Shown here one piece after another: positions 1 to 9,328 of a stretch of DNA of 64,000 bases. Each line of letters starts with the position of its first letter. Position 1 is the first letter of the stretch. The stretch is from Megasphaera elsdenii (GTDB taxonomy: Bacteria; Bacillota; Negativicutes; Veillonellales; Megasphaeraceae). The translations under genes were made by a program, and so were the position numbers. The stretch covers positions 84,376-148,375 of the forward strand of contig NZ_JAJBQV010000002.1 in the NCBI RefSeq assembly GCF_020539865.1, written 5' to 3'. The notes beneath the pieces are model-generated. The model was not told the DNA's origin and ran no database searches. It was given only the letters and a program-made list of their open reading frames with translations.

Positions 1-382
1 TGCCGACGATGCCGCCGACGAGTTTAACCCAGAGGATGCGCAGCCAGCGCATGCGGATAGCCCCTAAGATGACGCCTTTTACCTGGGGGATACCGCTGCC
101 GCCGGCATTGGGTTCATAAATACCCAGACGCCATAAGAGCAAGGCTGCTGCCAATAAGACACCGAACCAAGCCAGGTTCAGGAATATACTGCCGCCGACC
201 AAGACGTTGGCATAGACCCATTGGCGCCAGACTGTCCCCATTTCCAGGCCCCAGCGAAAAAAGCTAATAACCGTTCCGGATAATATCCCGACAACGATGC
301 CTTCAAAAAAAAGGCGCAGGCGGAACCGCGGCCAATGGTCAAGGGCCCGCAGAGCCGCCTCTAACTGTGTATCGACATGCAT
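1..382 (-). CDS. ClC-family anion channel/antiporter, N-terminal part
   Basis: This is the first ~127 residues of a membrane protein that runs off the left edge. Reading the minus strand from ATG at 382 gives a short cytoplasmic N-terminus, two hydrophobic segments and the motif GSGIPQVKGV, the selectivity-filter signature of ClC chloride or fluoride transporters. The start is preceded by AAAGGA about 10 nt upstream. ClC proteins exchange halide for protons across the inner membrane. The C-terminal half is not visible, so chloride versus fluoride type and any regulatory domain cannot be judged. It is divergent from the RND genes. Confidence 0.85.
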   Translation of the reverse strand, partial: MHVDTQLEAALRALDHWPRFRLRLFFEGIVVGILSGTVISFFRWGLEMGTVWRQWVYANVLVGGSIFLNLAWFGVLLAAALLLWRLGIYEPNAGGSGIPQVKGVILGAIRMRWLRILWVKLVGGIVG

Positions 383-603
383 ATCTTTCACAATCCTTTC
401 TATGTATATGTCCAAATTATATCATAGTCCTGCCGCTTTCGCAGGTTTCGGATGACAACCTGATGAAGCGAATCCTTATTAATCCTTATTATAGTATTAT
501 AGAAGAAAGTGAAACATAAGTTTTTGTAAATTTTTCGCAAGCATTTCCCAAAAGCCCTCGAGCCAAGGCTATCGCCTTTGGCCTCATCTTTCTCCTGACT
601 TGC

Positions 604-1769
604 ATGGCCATTTATCTCTACAGCCATTCCAATACCGTTCAAAAAGTAAAGAGCACCACTCAGAACGTGTCAGTCACGGCGTATACCGTGACTCGTCAAG
701 ATATGAAGCGCAAAATTTCCCTGTCCGGTCAGACTGTTCCCGTCGCCCAGATCGATATTTCCACGAAATATGCCGGCAAAATCGCCGACGTCGCTGTCAA
801 CCTCGGCGATGTCGTCGCACCAGGCCAGGTCTTACTCATCCAAGATACGGCCGACACGAACTTGAGCCTCAATCAGGATAAAGCCGCCCTGGAACAAGCC
901 GTTGCCGATTCTAAAGCGGCGGAATCGCAATTTGGGTCAGACCTGCAAAAAGCAGAAGTCGAATACGATACGGCCAAGATGAATTATAACCGCTATGCCG
1001 TCCTGAAAAATGAAGGCGCCATTTCTCAGCAGGAATTAGATACCGCTTATCAGGCCCTAATTGTAGCCAAATCGGCACTGGATAACCTGGAATCTCAGAA
1101 CGTCGGTGATGTCCCAGCCAGCGTGGCCAGTAAATACGCGGCCCAGGCCAAAGCCGGCTATACCATCGACAGCCTGGCCCAGCAACTCGACGATATGACA
1201 CTGAGAGCCCCGCGGGCCGGCGTCATCACCTATCGCAATGCCGAAGTCGCGCCATGACAGCAGCCAATACAAAAGTCCTGACCATTACCGATACGAGCGG
1301 CATGTACATCGACTGTTCCCTGTCCGAAGCGGACGTCGCCGCTATCCAGCAGGGGATGCCGGTCAGCGTATCCATCGAATCCCTGGCCCAGGACTATGAC
1401 GGATACATTACCTACGTCAGCCCGGCTATGGACGATACAACGAAGACCTATGTCGTCCGCATCACCCTATCCCAGCCGGACACGAAACTGCGTGGCGGCA
1501 TGTTCGCCCAGTCGTCCATCGACGTCCTGCAGAAACCCGATACCTTGTTCATCCCCAAAGATGCCTTGACGGAACAGGATGGCAAGGCCCAGGTCTGCAT
1601 CATCAAAGGCGATGACACCGTCGAATTCCGCACGGTCACAACAGGACTGCGCAACGACGATTATGTTGAAATCACAGACGGCCTCGATGACGGCGACGTC
1701 ATCGCCACGACTAACCTGGCCCGCCTCAAAGACGGTACGACCGTATCCATTGATGAGGAAAGGCAGTGA
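604..1769 (+). pseudogene. RND efflux periplasmic adaptor (HlyD/AcrA type), frameshifted
   Basis: Two overlapping frames (604-1257 and 1254-1769) together make one membrane-fusion protein. The first holds the lipoyl-like half (GKIADVAVNLGD) and a helical hairpin and ends at [15 protein letters not shown]. The second resumes with [18 protein letters not shown] and the beta-barrel domain. Restoring one G near 1249 (GTCGCGCC to GTCGGCGCC) joins them. The 5' end is also odd: a hydrophobic anchor (AIAFGLIFLL) is encoded in frame before ATG 604, but that stretch has no start codon, has a stop at 517-519, and ATG 604 has no Shine-Dalgarno site. The protein would bridge the inner-membrane pump to an outer-membrane channel. 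It is either a decaying gene or carries sequence errors. Confidence 0.8.
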
Positions 1770-1775
1770 CCCATC

Positions 1776-4700
1776 ATGAACCTGACTAAGTTTTCTATTG
1801 ACCGTCCTATCGGCATCGCTATGGTCATCGCCTTTTTCGTCGTCCTCGGTCTGTTCAGTTTTTACCGCATCGGCGTCGAACTGCTACCGGCCTTGAATAC
1901 CCCCCTATGTCACCGTATCCATTGCTTACCCCGGCGCCAATGCCGATTCCATCGAACAGCAGGTCGTCAAGCCTGCGGAAGATGCCTTGTCTTCTGTGTC
2001 TAATCTAAAACATATGACATCGACGGCTTCCTATGGTCAGGCACGGATTACGCTGGAACTGGACTTCTCGGCTAATGCCGATGCCGCGGCCATCGACGCT
2101 ACGAAAAAAATCAATGCTATCCGCGGCAGCCTGCCTGACGGCATCGACGAACCAGTCGTCATCAAGCGCGACAACGCGACGCCGATTATGTACGTCGCCG
2201 TCCAGTCGGCCCATTCGCTGGACACGATTTACAGTAAAACATCCAATGATTTCCAAGATGTCCTCCAGCAAGCCGACGGCGTCTCGGAAATCGAGCTCAA
2301 CGGCGGCAGGGATAAAGAAATCGCCGTCGAAATCGACAAGGACAAACTCATTCACTACGATATGACCTTGACAGAAGTCGTCAAGGCCTTGAAAGCAGAA
2401 AACGTCCTCATGCCATCAGGGACAATTTATTCGTCAGGCACGACAACGGACGTCCGCGTCAAAGCCCAATATGTCAATGAAAGTGAACTGTCCCAGATTC
2501 AAATCACCAATGCCAAAGGCGCTAAGATTCCCATTACGGCCGTCGCTTCCATTAAGCGTCAGGACCAGCGGGTCACTCGTTATGCCCGTGTCAACGGCGA
2601 CGATGCCGTCGTCATGGCTATTTACAAGAACAGCGACGCCAATGTCGTCAACACCGTCGACAATGTGACCAAGAAGCTGGACGAACTGCGCCAAGACAAT
2701 CCGGGCTATACATTCACCGTGACCAACGAATCGGCTTCGTATATTCGCAACTCCCTGCACAACACCTTACAGACCCTCATTGAAGGCCTGTGTACGACAG
2801 GGCTGGTCTTGTTCTTCTTCCTTCGGGGCTGGCGATCGACGCTGGCCGTCATGATTGCCATTCCGACGTCCTTGATTTCCACCTTTTTCGCCATGTACAT
2901 AGCCGGCTTCACGTTTAACATGATGTCCCTCATGGGCATGGCCCTGTGCGTCGGCATCCTCGTCGATGACTCCATTGTCGTATTGGAAAACATCCACCGC
3001 CACCTCATGCAAGGCGAAGCGCCAAAATCGGCAGCCCTGCACGGCCGGTCGGAAATCGGCATGGCAGCTATTGCCATCACCCTCTGCGATGTCGTCGTCT
3101 TCTTGCCCATTGCCTTCATGACGGGCATGGTCGGCCAGTATTTCAAACAGTTCGGCCTGACGATCGTCTTCGCCACCCTCTTTTCCCTCTTCGTTTCCTT
3201 TACGTTAACGCCGATGCTGGCATCGCGCTTGTTCCGCCTGGGCCTGAAGATACCAGACAAACCGATTTGGCATAAAATGGACGCCCTCGAAGAGAGTACC
3301 CGCAACTACTCTAATCTTGACCTGGAGCCTGGACCATGCCAGGAAACTGGTCATCCCAGTCCTCATCCTGTTCATCGCCGCCGGCGCCCTGATTCCGACG
3401 GGCCTGGTCGGTTCAGAATTCATGCTCCAAACTGACGAAAGCAGTTTCCGCATCACTATCGAATTGCCAACCAATGCCAATCTGACGCGGACCGATAAAG
3501 TAGCGCGCCAGCTCGAAGGGTATTTGAAGACCCTTCCGGAAGTCACCTATTATACTTCGATGATCGGTGGCAAGAGCCTGAACCAAGCCAATATCCAGGT
3601 AACGCTGAAAGACCGGCGCAACCGGTCGCGGACGATTTGGCAAGTCACTAACGACGTGCGCCGCTTTGCATCGGACCACATCTATGACGGCGACGTCCGC
3701 ATCAAAGAAGACCAGGCTTCCGTATCCGGCACGACTGGCAGCTTCGGCGGCGGTTCCGGCAACCTGCGCCTGGAACTGCGTGGCAAGGACAGCGAGGCCC
3801 TGCTGGCCCAGTCACGGGCTATCGAACAGATGATGAAGACCGATATCACCGGCTTGCGCGACGTCAGCAGTTCCTATCAAGAGGGTATGCCGGAATACCA
3901 GCTTGTCGTCGACCGCCATAAACTAAAACAACACGGCACGTCCCTAAGCGACTTGAACGACACCTTCTCCAATGCCATCAGCGGTCAAAAAGCCGGGGTC
4001 CTGGCCAATGACGCAAAGAACGACAACAACGATACAGACATTTACGTCCGCCTCAAAGGAGCCGACGCCTTCCGCCTGTCCGACTTAGAAACGATTCCCC
4101 TCAACGCCAACGGCCACATCATCTATATTGCCGACGTAGCCAAGGTCCAAGCCGGGACGGGGCCGGTGACGATCCGCCGGACCGATAAAGAACGGAGCAT
4201 CACCCTCGGCGGCTCGCCTCAGGGACGGCCGCTGAACGAGGTCATCCAAGACGTGACAAATCATTTGAACGCCATGGACCTCCACGGGGTGACCTTCTGT
4301 TTCACGGGCCAAGCCGACCAGATGACGACAACCTTCACGGACTTAGGCGAAGCCCTGCTCTTGTCGCTCATCTTGATATTCATGATTCTGGCCATCCTCT
4401 ACGAATCGGTCAAGACGCCGTTCATCCGCATGTTTTCCCTGCCCTTGGGCCTCATCGGCTCCCTATTCCTGCTGTTCTTGACCAATAATACGCTGAACCT
4501 CTATTCCCTCATCGGCATCTTGGTCATGGACGGCCTGGTCGCCAAAAATGGGACGCTCCTCTTGGACTATACGCTGACCCTCATGCACGAACAGGGCCTG
4601 GACCCGCGGAGCGCCGTCATCCAGGCCGGCCGCGTCCGGTTGCGGCCTATCTTCATGACCACCTTGACCATGGTCGTCGGCATGCTGCCGACTGCCCTGT

Positions 4701-4849
4701 CCATGACAGCCGGGTCGGAAATGCGGGCCAGCATGGCCGTTGTCGTCATCGGCGGCTTGCTGACATCGACGGTTTTCACGCTGGTCATCATTCCCATTCT
4801 CTTCGTCTTCATGGAAAAGCACAGCTTGTTCAGACGAAAAAGCGCCTAA
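1776..4849 (+). pseudogene. RND multidrug efflux permease (AcrB/HAE1 type), two frameshifts
   Basis: Three consecutive frames (1776-2003, 1987-3435, 3317-4849) make one RND transporter of about 1,024 codons, the usual family length. The N-terminal FSIDRPIGIAMVIAFF, the TM4 motif GILVDDSIVVLENIHRH with the paired Asp residues of the proton relay, and the C-terminal GRVRLRPIFMTTLTMVVGM are all present. The first break is an extra C in the six-C run around 1902-1907 (LPALNTP should continue as YVTVSIAYPGA). The second, around 3310-3317, is one extra or two missing bases just before TWSLDHARKL. It follows the adaptor by 6 nt, so they form an operon; no outer-membrane channel gene follows. As written it cannot give a full pump. 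Confidence 0.85.
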
Positions 4850-4858
4850 ACAAAAAAG

Positions 4859-4883
4859 TCCTGCCTTAGTGGCAGGATTTTTT
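4859..4883 (+). terminator. Terminator of the RND operon
   Basis: A 7-bp stem TCCTGCC/GGCAGGA with loop TTAGT is followed by six T, starting ten bases after the RND permease stop codon. Confidence 0.85.
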
Positions 4884-4950
4884 GTTTTATTATAGAATAA
4901 TATATACATATATAGAAAATGCATCCGGCTCAATGAAGGAGGACTGGCCT

Positions 4951-6144
4951 ATGAACGATAGATACACACCGACATTTAATATTCACGAAGCAGTGCGCAA
5001 GACCTTGCCTTATATGATGGAAATGCGCGAATATTTCCACGCCCATCCGGAATTGAGTGAAAAAGAATTCGATACGTGTAAGACGATTTTCCAAGAACTG
5101 TCCCTCATGGGCATTGAAGACGTCAAGATCATTGCCGGCACGGGCGTCACCGGCCTGATTCACGGCGCCCTGCCCGGTCCGGTCATCCTCTTGCGGGCCG
5201 ATATCGACGCCTTGCCGCTGACGGAAAAATTCGACTGCTCCTATTCGTCCCTCGTCGACGGCGTCATGCACGCCTGCGGCCATGACGGCCATGCAGCCAA
5301 TCTCCTGGGGGTCGCCAAAATTCTCAACAAGCACAAGGACTGCCTGCGCGGCACGATCCGCCTAGCTTTTCAGCCAGCTGAAGAAGGCAACGGCGGCGCA
5401 GCCCGCATGATTGACGCTGGCATCCTCAACAATCCCCGCGTCGATTATGCCCTGGGCCTGCACGTCGCTGGCAGTCTGCCAAAGGGCTACGTCGGCATCG
5501 GCCGCGGTGAAATCTCGGCATCTTGTGACGACTTCACGATCACCCTCCACGGCCGCGGCGGCCACGGATCCCAGCCGTCCTTATGCATCAGCCCGATTCA
5601 GATGGGCATCGATATCATCCAGTCCATTCAGAACTTCGTCTACAACTGCCACGCTGACGGCGACGGCGTCGTCCTTACCTTTGGCCAGTTCCAGGCCGGC
5701 CACAACCCGAACGTCATCCCGGAAACGGCCGAACTGAAAGGGACCTTGCGGACGTATAATGAAGAAAAACGGAAACGCATCCTCGACGCCATCCAGGCTA
5801 TTCTGAAAAACGTCACCACCACTTATGGCGGCACTTTCGATTTGAACGTCGTACCTTTCTCGCCAGTCTGCGTCAATGACGATGGCGTCACCGACCGGGT
5901 CGTCCACATTTTACAGGATCACTGTGACAATCGAGTCGACCTCATTCCCTTGAAACGCGGTTCTGGTTCAGAAGACTTTGCCTACTTCAGCGCCGCCGTG
6001 CCCAGCTCATTCTACTACGTCGGCGTCTACAGCGACGCACCGGTCATCGGCCATTCGCCGGAATTCCATTGGGACAGCAATGCCTTGAAGTATATGTGCG
6101 AAACGATGCTCAACATCGTCTATTACTTTGAAAGCTATCGATAA
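4951..6144 (+). CDS. M20 family amidohydrolase (IAA-amino acid/hippurate hydrolase type)
   Basis: A 397-aa cytoplasmic zinc amidohydrolase that would cleave N-acyl amino acids or similar amides. Family metal ligands are visible: HACGHDGH at about residue 108, FQPAEEGNGG with the catalytic Glu pair, GLHVAG, and the C-terminal GHSPEFHWD. GGHGSQPS marks the lid/dimerisation region, and GSGSEDFAYFS the end of the catalytic domain. ATG 4951 is chosen because AAGGAGG lies 8-14 nt upstream; the frame is open further upstream, but that would run into the RND terminator. It may form a unit with the AEC transporter downstream, though that gene has its own promoter. The natural substrate cannot be read from the sequence. 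Confidence 0.88.
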   Translation: MNDRYTPTFNIHEAVRKTLPYMMEMREYFHAHPELSEKEFDTCKTIFQELSLMGIEDVKIIAGTGVTGLIHGALPGPVILLRADIDALPLTEKFDCSYSSLVDGVMHACGHDGHAANLLGVAKILNKHKDCLRGTIRLAFQPAEEGNGGAARMIDAGILNNPRVDYALGLHVAGSLPKGYVGIGRGEISASCDDFTITLHGRGGHGSQPSLCISPIQMGIDIIQSIQNFVYNCHADGDGVVLTFGQFQAGHNPNVIPETAELKGTLRTYNEEKRKRILDAIQAILKNVTTTYGGTFDLNVVPFSPVCVNDDGVTDRVVHILQDHCDNRVDLIPLKRGSGSEDFAYFSAAVPSSFYYVGVYSDAPVIGHSPEFHWDSNALKYMCETMLNIVYYFESYR

Positions 6145-6152
6145 ATCACGAG

Positions 6153-6216
6153 TTGTCTAATTTCATATTGAGCGTATAATGAGGGGTATCCATCTCGAAA
6201 AGGAGTGATACCCCTC
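6153..6216 (+). promoter_or_regulatory. Promoter with 10-bp inverted repeat (likely operator) for the AEC transporter
   Basis: TTGTCT (6153-6158), 16 bp, then TATAAT (6175-6180). Immediately downstream GAGGGGTATC (6181-6190) and GATACCCCTC (6207-6216) form a perfect 10-bp inverted repeat with a 16-nt spacer that holds the AAAGGAG ribosome site. The right arm abuts ATG 6217. With transcription starting near 6187 the left arm is mostly untranscribed, which favours a protein operator over an RNA hairpin. Confidence 0.6.
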
Positions 6217-7191
6217 ATGGTTTTCTGGTTCATCATCGAACACACGATGCTTCCCATTTTCTTTCTCGTCGTCCTAGGCTATTTCCTCGATAAGAAATTC
6301 CACCTCGACGTCAAGACCTTGTCGAAGCTCATGTTCTTCCTGGTCATCCCCAGTTTCATCTTCACCAACATCTATACGACGCAATTCCCGGCAACAAGTA
6401 TCAATATCATCGCCGCCATTGCCATCTTCATGTTCATCTGCTTCATCATCGCCAATATCGTAGCCCGTATCCGCCATTATGACACAGCCATGCTGGAATC
6501 GTGCCGCAACGCCTTCATGTTCAACAACACAGGCAATCTGGGCGTCGCCTTGATCATCCTCGTCTTTTCCCATGACCCCTTCGTCGTCAACGGCCAGACG
6601 CCGTATCTGGCCGAAGCCATGGTCGTCCAGATCATCATCTTCATGATCCAGAGCATTTCCCTTAACACACTCGGTCTTTACCAGGCCGGCCGAGGTCGCC
6701 TGACGGCCCGGGATACACTGGCCGTCATGTTCCACATGCCCTTGCTTTACGTCTTGGCTGCAGCCCTCATAGCCCGCTACGTCGGCTGGGACGCCAAAGA
6801 CTTCTTCTTATGGCCCATCATGGAAATGGCCAGCAAGGCCCTCCTGCCCCTGGCCATGGTCAGCATTGGCGCCCAGTTATCGCAGACGAAGATTCATTGG
6901 CTCGACAAGGACGTCTGGATTGTCAGCATCCTCAAGATGACCGCCCTGCCCCTCATCGGCCTGGCCATGATTTATATCGCCAATGCCTTCCGGCCCGGCA
7001 TGTTCACAGCCGTCAGCGCTACGGTCTTCCTCATTTACTGTGCTATACCGACAGCTGTCAATACGGCTCTGTTCGCCATCGAATTCGACAACAATCCCGA
7101 TTATGCCACGCAGGTCGTCATGAATACGACGGCCCTCAGCGCCGTATCCTTGACCTTCTATATTTTCTTGGGACACATTCTTTTTGTCTAA
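6217..7191 (+). CDS. Auxin efflux carrier (AEC) family transporter
   Basis: A 324-aa inner-membrane protein of about ten hydrophobic segments. It begins FWFIIEHTMLPIFFLVVLGY, followed by FLVIPSFIFTNIY, the central FMFNNTGNLGVALIIL, and the late CAIPTAVNTALFAIEF typical of AEC permeases. The family moves organic anions such as malate and other carboxylates. ATG 6217 follows AGGAG by 11 nt; an in-frame GTG at 6205 lies inside the ribosome site and is less likely. Since it follows an amidohydrolase, it could carry a substrate or product of that enzyme, but this is only inference from position. Confidence 0.85.
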   Translation: MVFWFIIEHTMLPIFFLVVLGYFLDKKFHLDVKTLSKLMFFLVIPSFIFTNIYTTQFPATSINIIAAIAIFMFICFIIANIVARIRHYDTAMLESCRNAFMFNNTGNLGVALIILVFSHDPFVVNGQTPYLAEAMVVQIIIFMIQSISLNTLGLYQAGRGRLTARDTLAVMFHMPLLYVLAAALIARYVGWDAKDFFLWPIMEMASKALLPLAMVSIGAQLSQTKIHWLDKDVWIVSILKMTALPLIGLAMIYIANAFRPGMFTAVSATVFLIYCAIPTAVNTALFAIEFDNNPDYATQVVMNTTALSAVSLTFYIFLGHILFV

Positions 7192-7267
7192 ATGATATAT
7201 TTTTTATCGAATCGTTAAGAAAATCAACATATCCTAACTTTTATCGAAAGAATTGCAAAAAAAGTTA

Positions 7268-7296
7268 TTGACACGGCGTGATTTTACTTATATAAT
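7268..7296 (+). promoter_or_regulatory. Consensus sigma-70-type promoter for amtB-glnK
   Basis: TTGACA (7268-7273), a 17-bp spacer and TATAAT (7291-7296), matching consensus at all twelve positions. Transcription should start near 7303, leaving an untranslated leader of about 165 nt before amtB. Confidence 0.85.
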
Positions 7297-7327
7297 AATT
7301 CCATCAGCAGAATAATGACGGCAAAGG

Positions 7328-7448
7328 AGCCCAAGAAGACGATATCTCTGTCTTCTTGGGCTTTTCGTATATTCTGGCGATAATAAAATACGACAATAGA
7401 CAACGATGTCTTTTTCCTGATAATCCTATCAGGAAAGGCATCTTTTTT
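7328..7448 (+). promoter_or_regulatory. amtB leader with two hairpins, the second an intrinsic terminator (candidate attenuator)
   Basis: Hairpin 1 is a perfect 13-bp stem (7328-7340 with 7350-7362) followed by only TTT. Hairpin 2 (7405-7440) has a 10-bp core TTTCCTGATA/TATCAGGAAA extended by GATG/CATC, followed by C and six T (7443-7448). The amtB ribosome site AGGAGG starts 8 nt later. A terminator between a consensus promoter and its own gene implies conditional read-through. A six-base loop AACGAT, closed by AGAC/GTCT at 7398-7411, overlaps the 5' side of hairpin 2. It fits the A-N-N-G-N-N loop bound by ANTAR antiterminators, but I found no convincing partner hairpin. Confidence 0.6.
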
Positions 7449-7469
7449 ATTTGTCAGGAGGTTGGGAAT

Positions 7470-8879
7470 ATGAAAAAATTATGGTCACGTTTAGGAGTGC
7501 TGCTCCCGTGTCTGCTCATGGCAGCGCCGGCAGCCTTCGCTTCCGATCCGGGAACGATCGATACAGGCGATACGGCCTGGGTTCTCATCAGTGCCGCCCT
7601 GGTCTTTATCATGACGCCGGGCCTGGGCTTCTTCTATGGCGGCATGGTCCGCAACAAGAACGTCTTGACGACGATCATGCAGAGTTTCTTCATCGTCGCC
7701 ATGATTTCTGTAGAATGGATTCTCATTGGCTATGCCATGACCTTCGGTACAGATATTAATGGTTTCATCGGTTCTTTTGATAAAGTCGGCCTTGCCGGTG
7801 TCGGCATGGCTGTCCTGGAAAACGGGACGATTCCGGAAATGGCTTTCGTCGCCTTCCAGTGCATGTTCGCCGTCATCACACCGGCCCTGATCACCGGCGC
7901 TTTCGCCGAACGCATGAAGTTCCACGCTTTCGTCGTCTTCATCCTGCTCTGGGCTATCTTCATCTACAACCCCATGGCACACTGGGTCTGGGGCGGCGGC
8001 TTCCTGGCTAAACTCGGTGCCCTCGACTTCGCCGGCGGCCTGGTCATCCACATCCTCTCCGGTGTTTCGGGCCTGACCCTCTGCGTCCTCCTGGGCAAAC
8101 GCTATGGCTATGGGAAAATCCCCATGGTTCCGCATAATCTGCCTATGACCGTCCTCGGCGCAGCCCTCCTCTGGTTCGGCTGGTTCGGTTTCAACGCCGG
8201 CAGTGCTCTCGGCGCCAACGCACTGGCTGCCAGCGCGTTCATCGCTTCTCAAGCCGCTGCCGCTGCAGCTACGGTCACCTGGGTCGCTGTCGAATGGATT
8301 GTCCAGGGTAAACCGACCATCCTCGGTGCCGCTTCGGGCTGCATCGCCGGCCTGGTTGCCATCACACCGGCAGCTGGCTTCGTCGCTCCCCTTCCAGCCT
8401 TGATCATCGGCGCTGTCGGCGGTGTCATCTGCTACTTCGCCGTCGCCGTCGTCAAAGCCAAACTCGGTTACGACGATTCCCTCGACGCCTTCGGTATCCA
8501 CGGTATCGGCGGTACATGGGGCTCCATCGCCACCGGCATCTGGGCTACGACGGAAGTCAACCCAGCCGGGGCTAACGGCCTCTTCTACGGCAGCTCGGAT
8601 TTGCTCGTCGCTCAGATTATTTCCACTGTCGTCGCTTACGCCCTGGCCATTGTCGGCACGTTCATCATCTTCAAGATCATCAGCCTCTTCATGACGGTCC
8701 GCACCGATAAGAATGAAGAAATCACAGGCCTGGACATTGGCGAACACGGCGAACGGGGTTATAATTATGCTATCATGTCCGGCAGCCCCTTCGGCGAAAC
8801 GCCGGCGACGCCGCTCGGCAATGCATCCTTGAACAATGCCGCTGTCAACAGCGCAGGCATTAACGGTCGTAACTTATAG
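7470..8879 (+). CDS. amtB: Ammonium transporter AmtB
   Basis: A 469-aa Amt/Mep channel with a cleavable signal peptide (MKKLWSRLGVLLPCLLMAAPAAFA) as in Gram-negative AmtB, then eleven expected membrane helices starting at DTAWVLISAALVF. Family signatures include GLGFFYGGMVRNKN, GAFAERMKF, AHWVWGGGFL and DDSLDAFGIHGIGGTWG, which holds the second pore histidine. It conducts ammonium or ammonia inward. ATG 7470 follows AGGAGG by 8 nt. The gene is directly upstream of glnK, the classical pairing in which GlnK plugs the channel under nitrogen sufficiency. The upstream leader suggests control by termination. Confidence 0.96.
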   Translation: MKKLWSRLGVLLPCLLMAAPAAFASDPGTIDTGDTAWVLISAALVFIMTPGLGFFYGGMVRNKNVLTTIMQSFFIVAMISVEWILIGYAMTFGTDINGFIGSFDKVGLAGVGMAVLENGTIPEMAFVAFQCMFAVITPALITGAFAERMKFHAFVVFILLWAIFIYNPMAHWVWGGGFLAKLGALDFAGGLVIHILSGVSGLTLCVLLGKRYGYGKIPMVPHNLPMTVLGAALLWFGWFGFNAGSALGANALAASAFIASQAAAAAATVTWVAVEWIVQGKPTILGAASGCIAGLVAITPAAGFVAPLPALIIGAVGGVICYFAVAVVKAKLGYDDSLDAFGIHGIGGTWGSIATGIWATTEVNPAGANGLFYGSSDLLVAQIISTVVAYALAIVGTFIIFKIISLFMTVRTDKNEEITGLDIGEHGERGYNYAIMSGSPFGETPATPLGNASLNNAAVNSAGINGRNL

Positions 8880-8890
8880 AGGTGATACGA

Positions 8891-9256
8891 ATGGAAGAAC
8901 ATCCGATTACAAAAGTAGAAATCATCACTCGTCCGAGTAAATTGGAAGAGCTCAAAGAAGCCCTGAACAACATCGGTGTCATGGGCATGACTGTCAGCCA
9001 GGTCTTCGGCTGCGGCCTCCAGAAAGGCTACGTCGAAGTCTACCGCGGCCAGCGGTACAACATCAACCTCCTGCCAGGCATCAAAGTCGAAACGGTCGTC
9101 TGTGAAGTGCCGGTCGACAAAGTCGTCGAAGTCGCCCAGAAAGTCTGCAAGACAGGCAAACCGGGCGACGGCAAGATTTTCATCTACCGCCTGAACGATG
9201 CCGTCCGCATCCGGACAGGCGAACGAGGACCTATCGCCATCATGGACGAAAAGTGA
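8891..9256 (+). CDS. glnK: PII nitrogen regulatory protein GlnK/GlnB
   Basis: A 121-aa PII signal protein that binds 2-oxoglutarate and ATP/ADP and would regulate AmtB. The T-loop reads KGYVEVYRGQRY, with Tyr51 at the position uridylylated in proteobacterial PII. The C-terminal signature GKPGDGKIFIY is intact. ATG 8891 lies 7 nt after AGAGGTG and 11 nt after the amtB stop, so the two are cotranscribed. An in-frame GTG at 8882 overlaps the ribosome site and is rejected as start. Whether Tyr51 is modified here depends on a GlnD elsewhere. Confidence 0.95.
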   Translation: MEEHPITKVEIITRPSKLEELKEALNNIGVMGMTVSQVFGCGLQKGYVEVYRGQRYNINLLPGIKVETVVCEVPVDKVVEVAQKVCKTGKPGDGKIFIYRLNDAVRIRTGERGPIAIMDEK

Positions 9257-9263
9257 GTGTACA

Positions 9264-9297
9264 AACGGGGCTGTCGCATGGGCGACAGCCCCGTTTT
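9264..9297 (+). terminator. Terminator after glnK (dispersed CAT-loop palindrome)
   Basis: ACGGGGCTGTCGC pairs with GCGACAGCCCCGT around a CATGG loop, followed by TTT and then GAGTATCAAGTT. It lies between convergent genes and can serve both. Related copies occur at 14487, 23266, 35065, 43774, 47300, 59911 and 63284. Confidence 0.85.
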
Positions 9298-9328
9298 GAG
9301 TATCAAGTTTACAAAAAATCGGCCCATT

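Noticed and set aside
4882..4950. Longer N-terminus for the M20 amidohydrolase
   Set aside because: The extension lies over the preceding terminator's tail, lacks a ribosome site and does not look like protein; ATG 4951 has AAGGAGG.
7303..7469. Firm ANTAR-type antitermination call for the amtB leader
   Set aside because: Only one hexaloop fits the rule; the required second hairpin was not found, so it is kept as a possibility.
7491..8747. Long open frame on the minus strand opposite amtB (about 418 codons)
   Set aside because: It is antisense to a clear AmtB gene, is rich in Asp, Glu and Gly from reversed GC-biased codons, and has no ribosome site or family motif.
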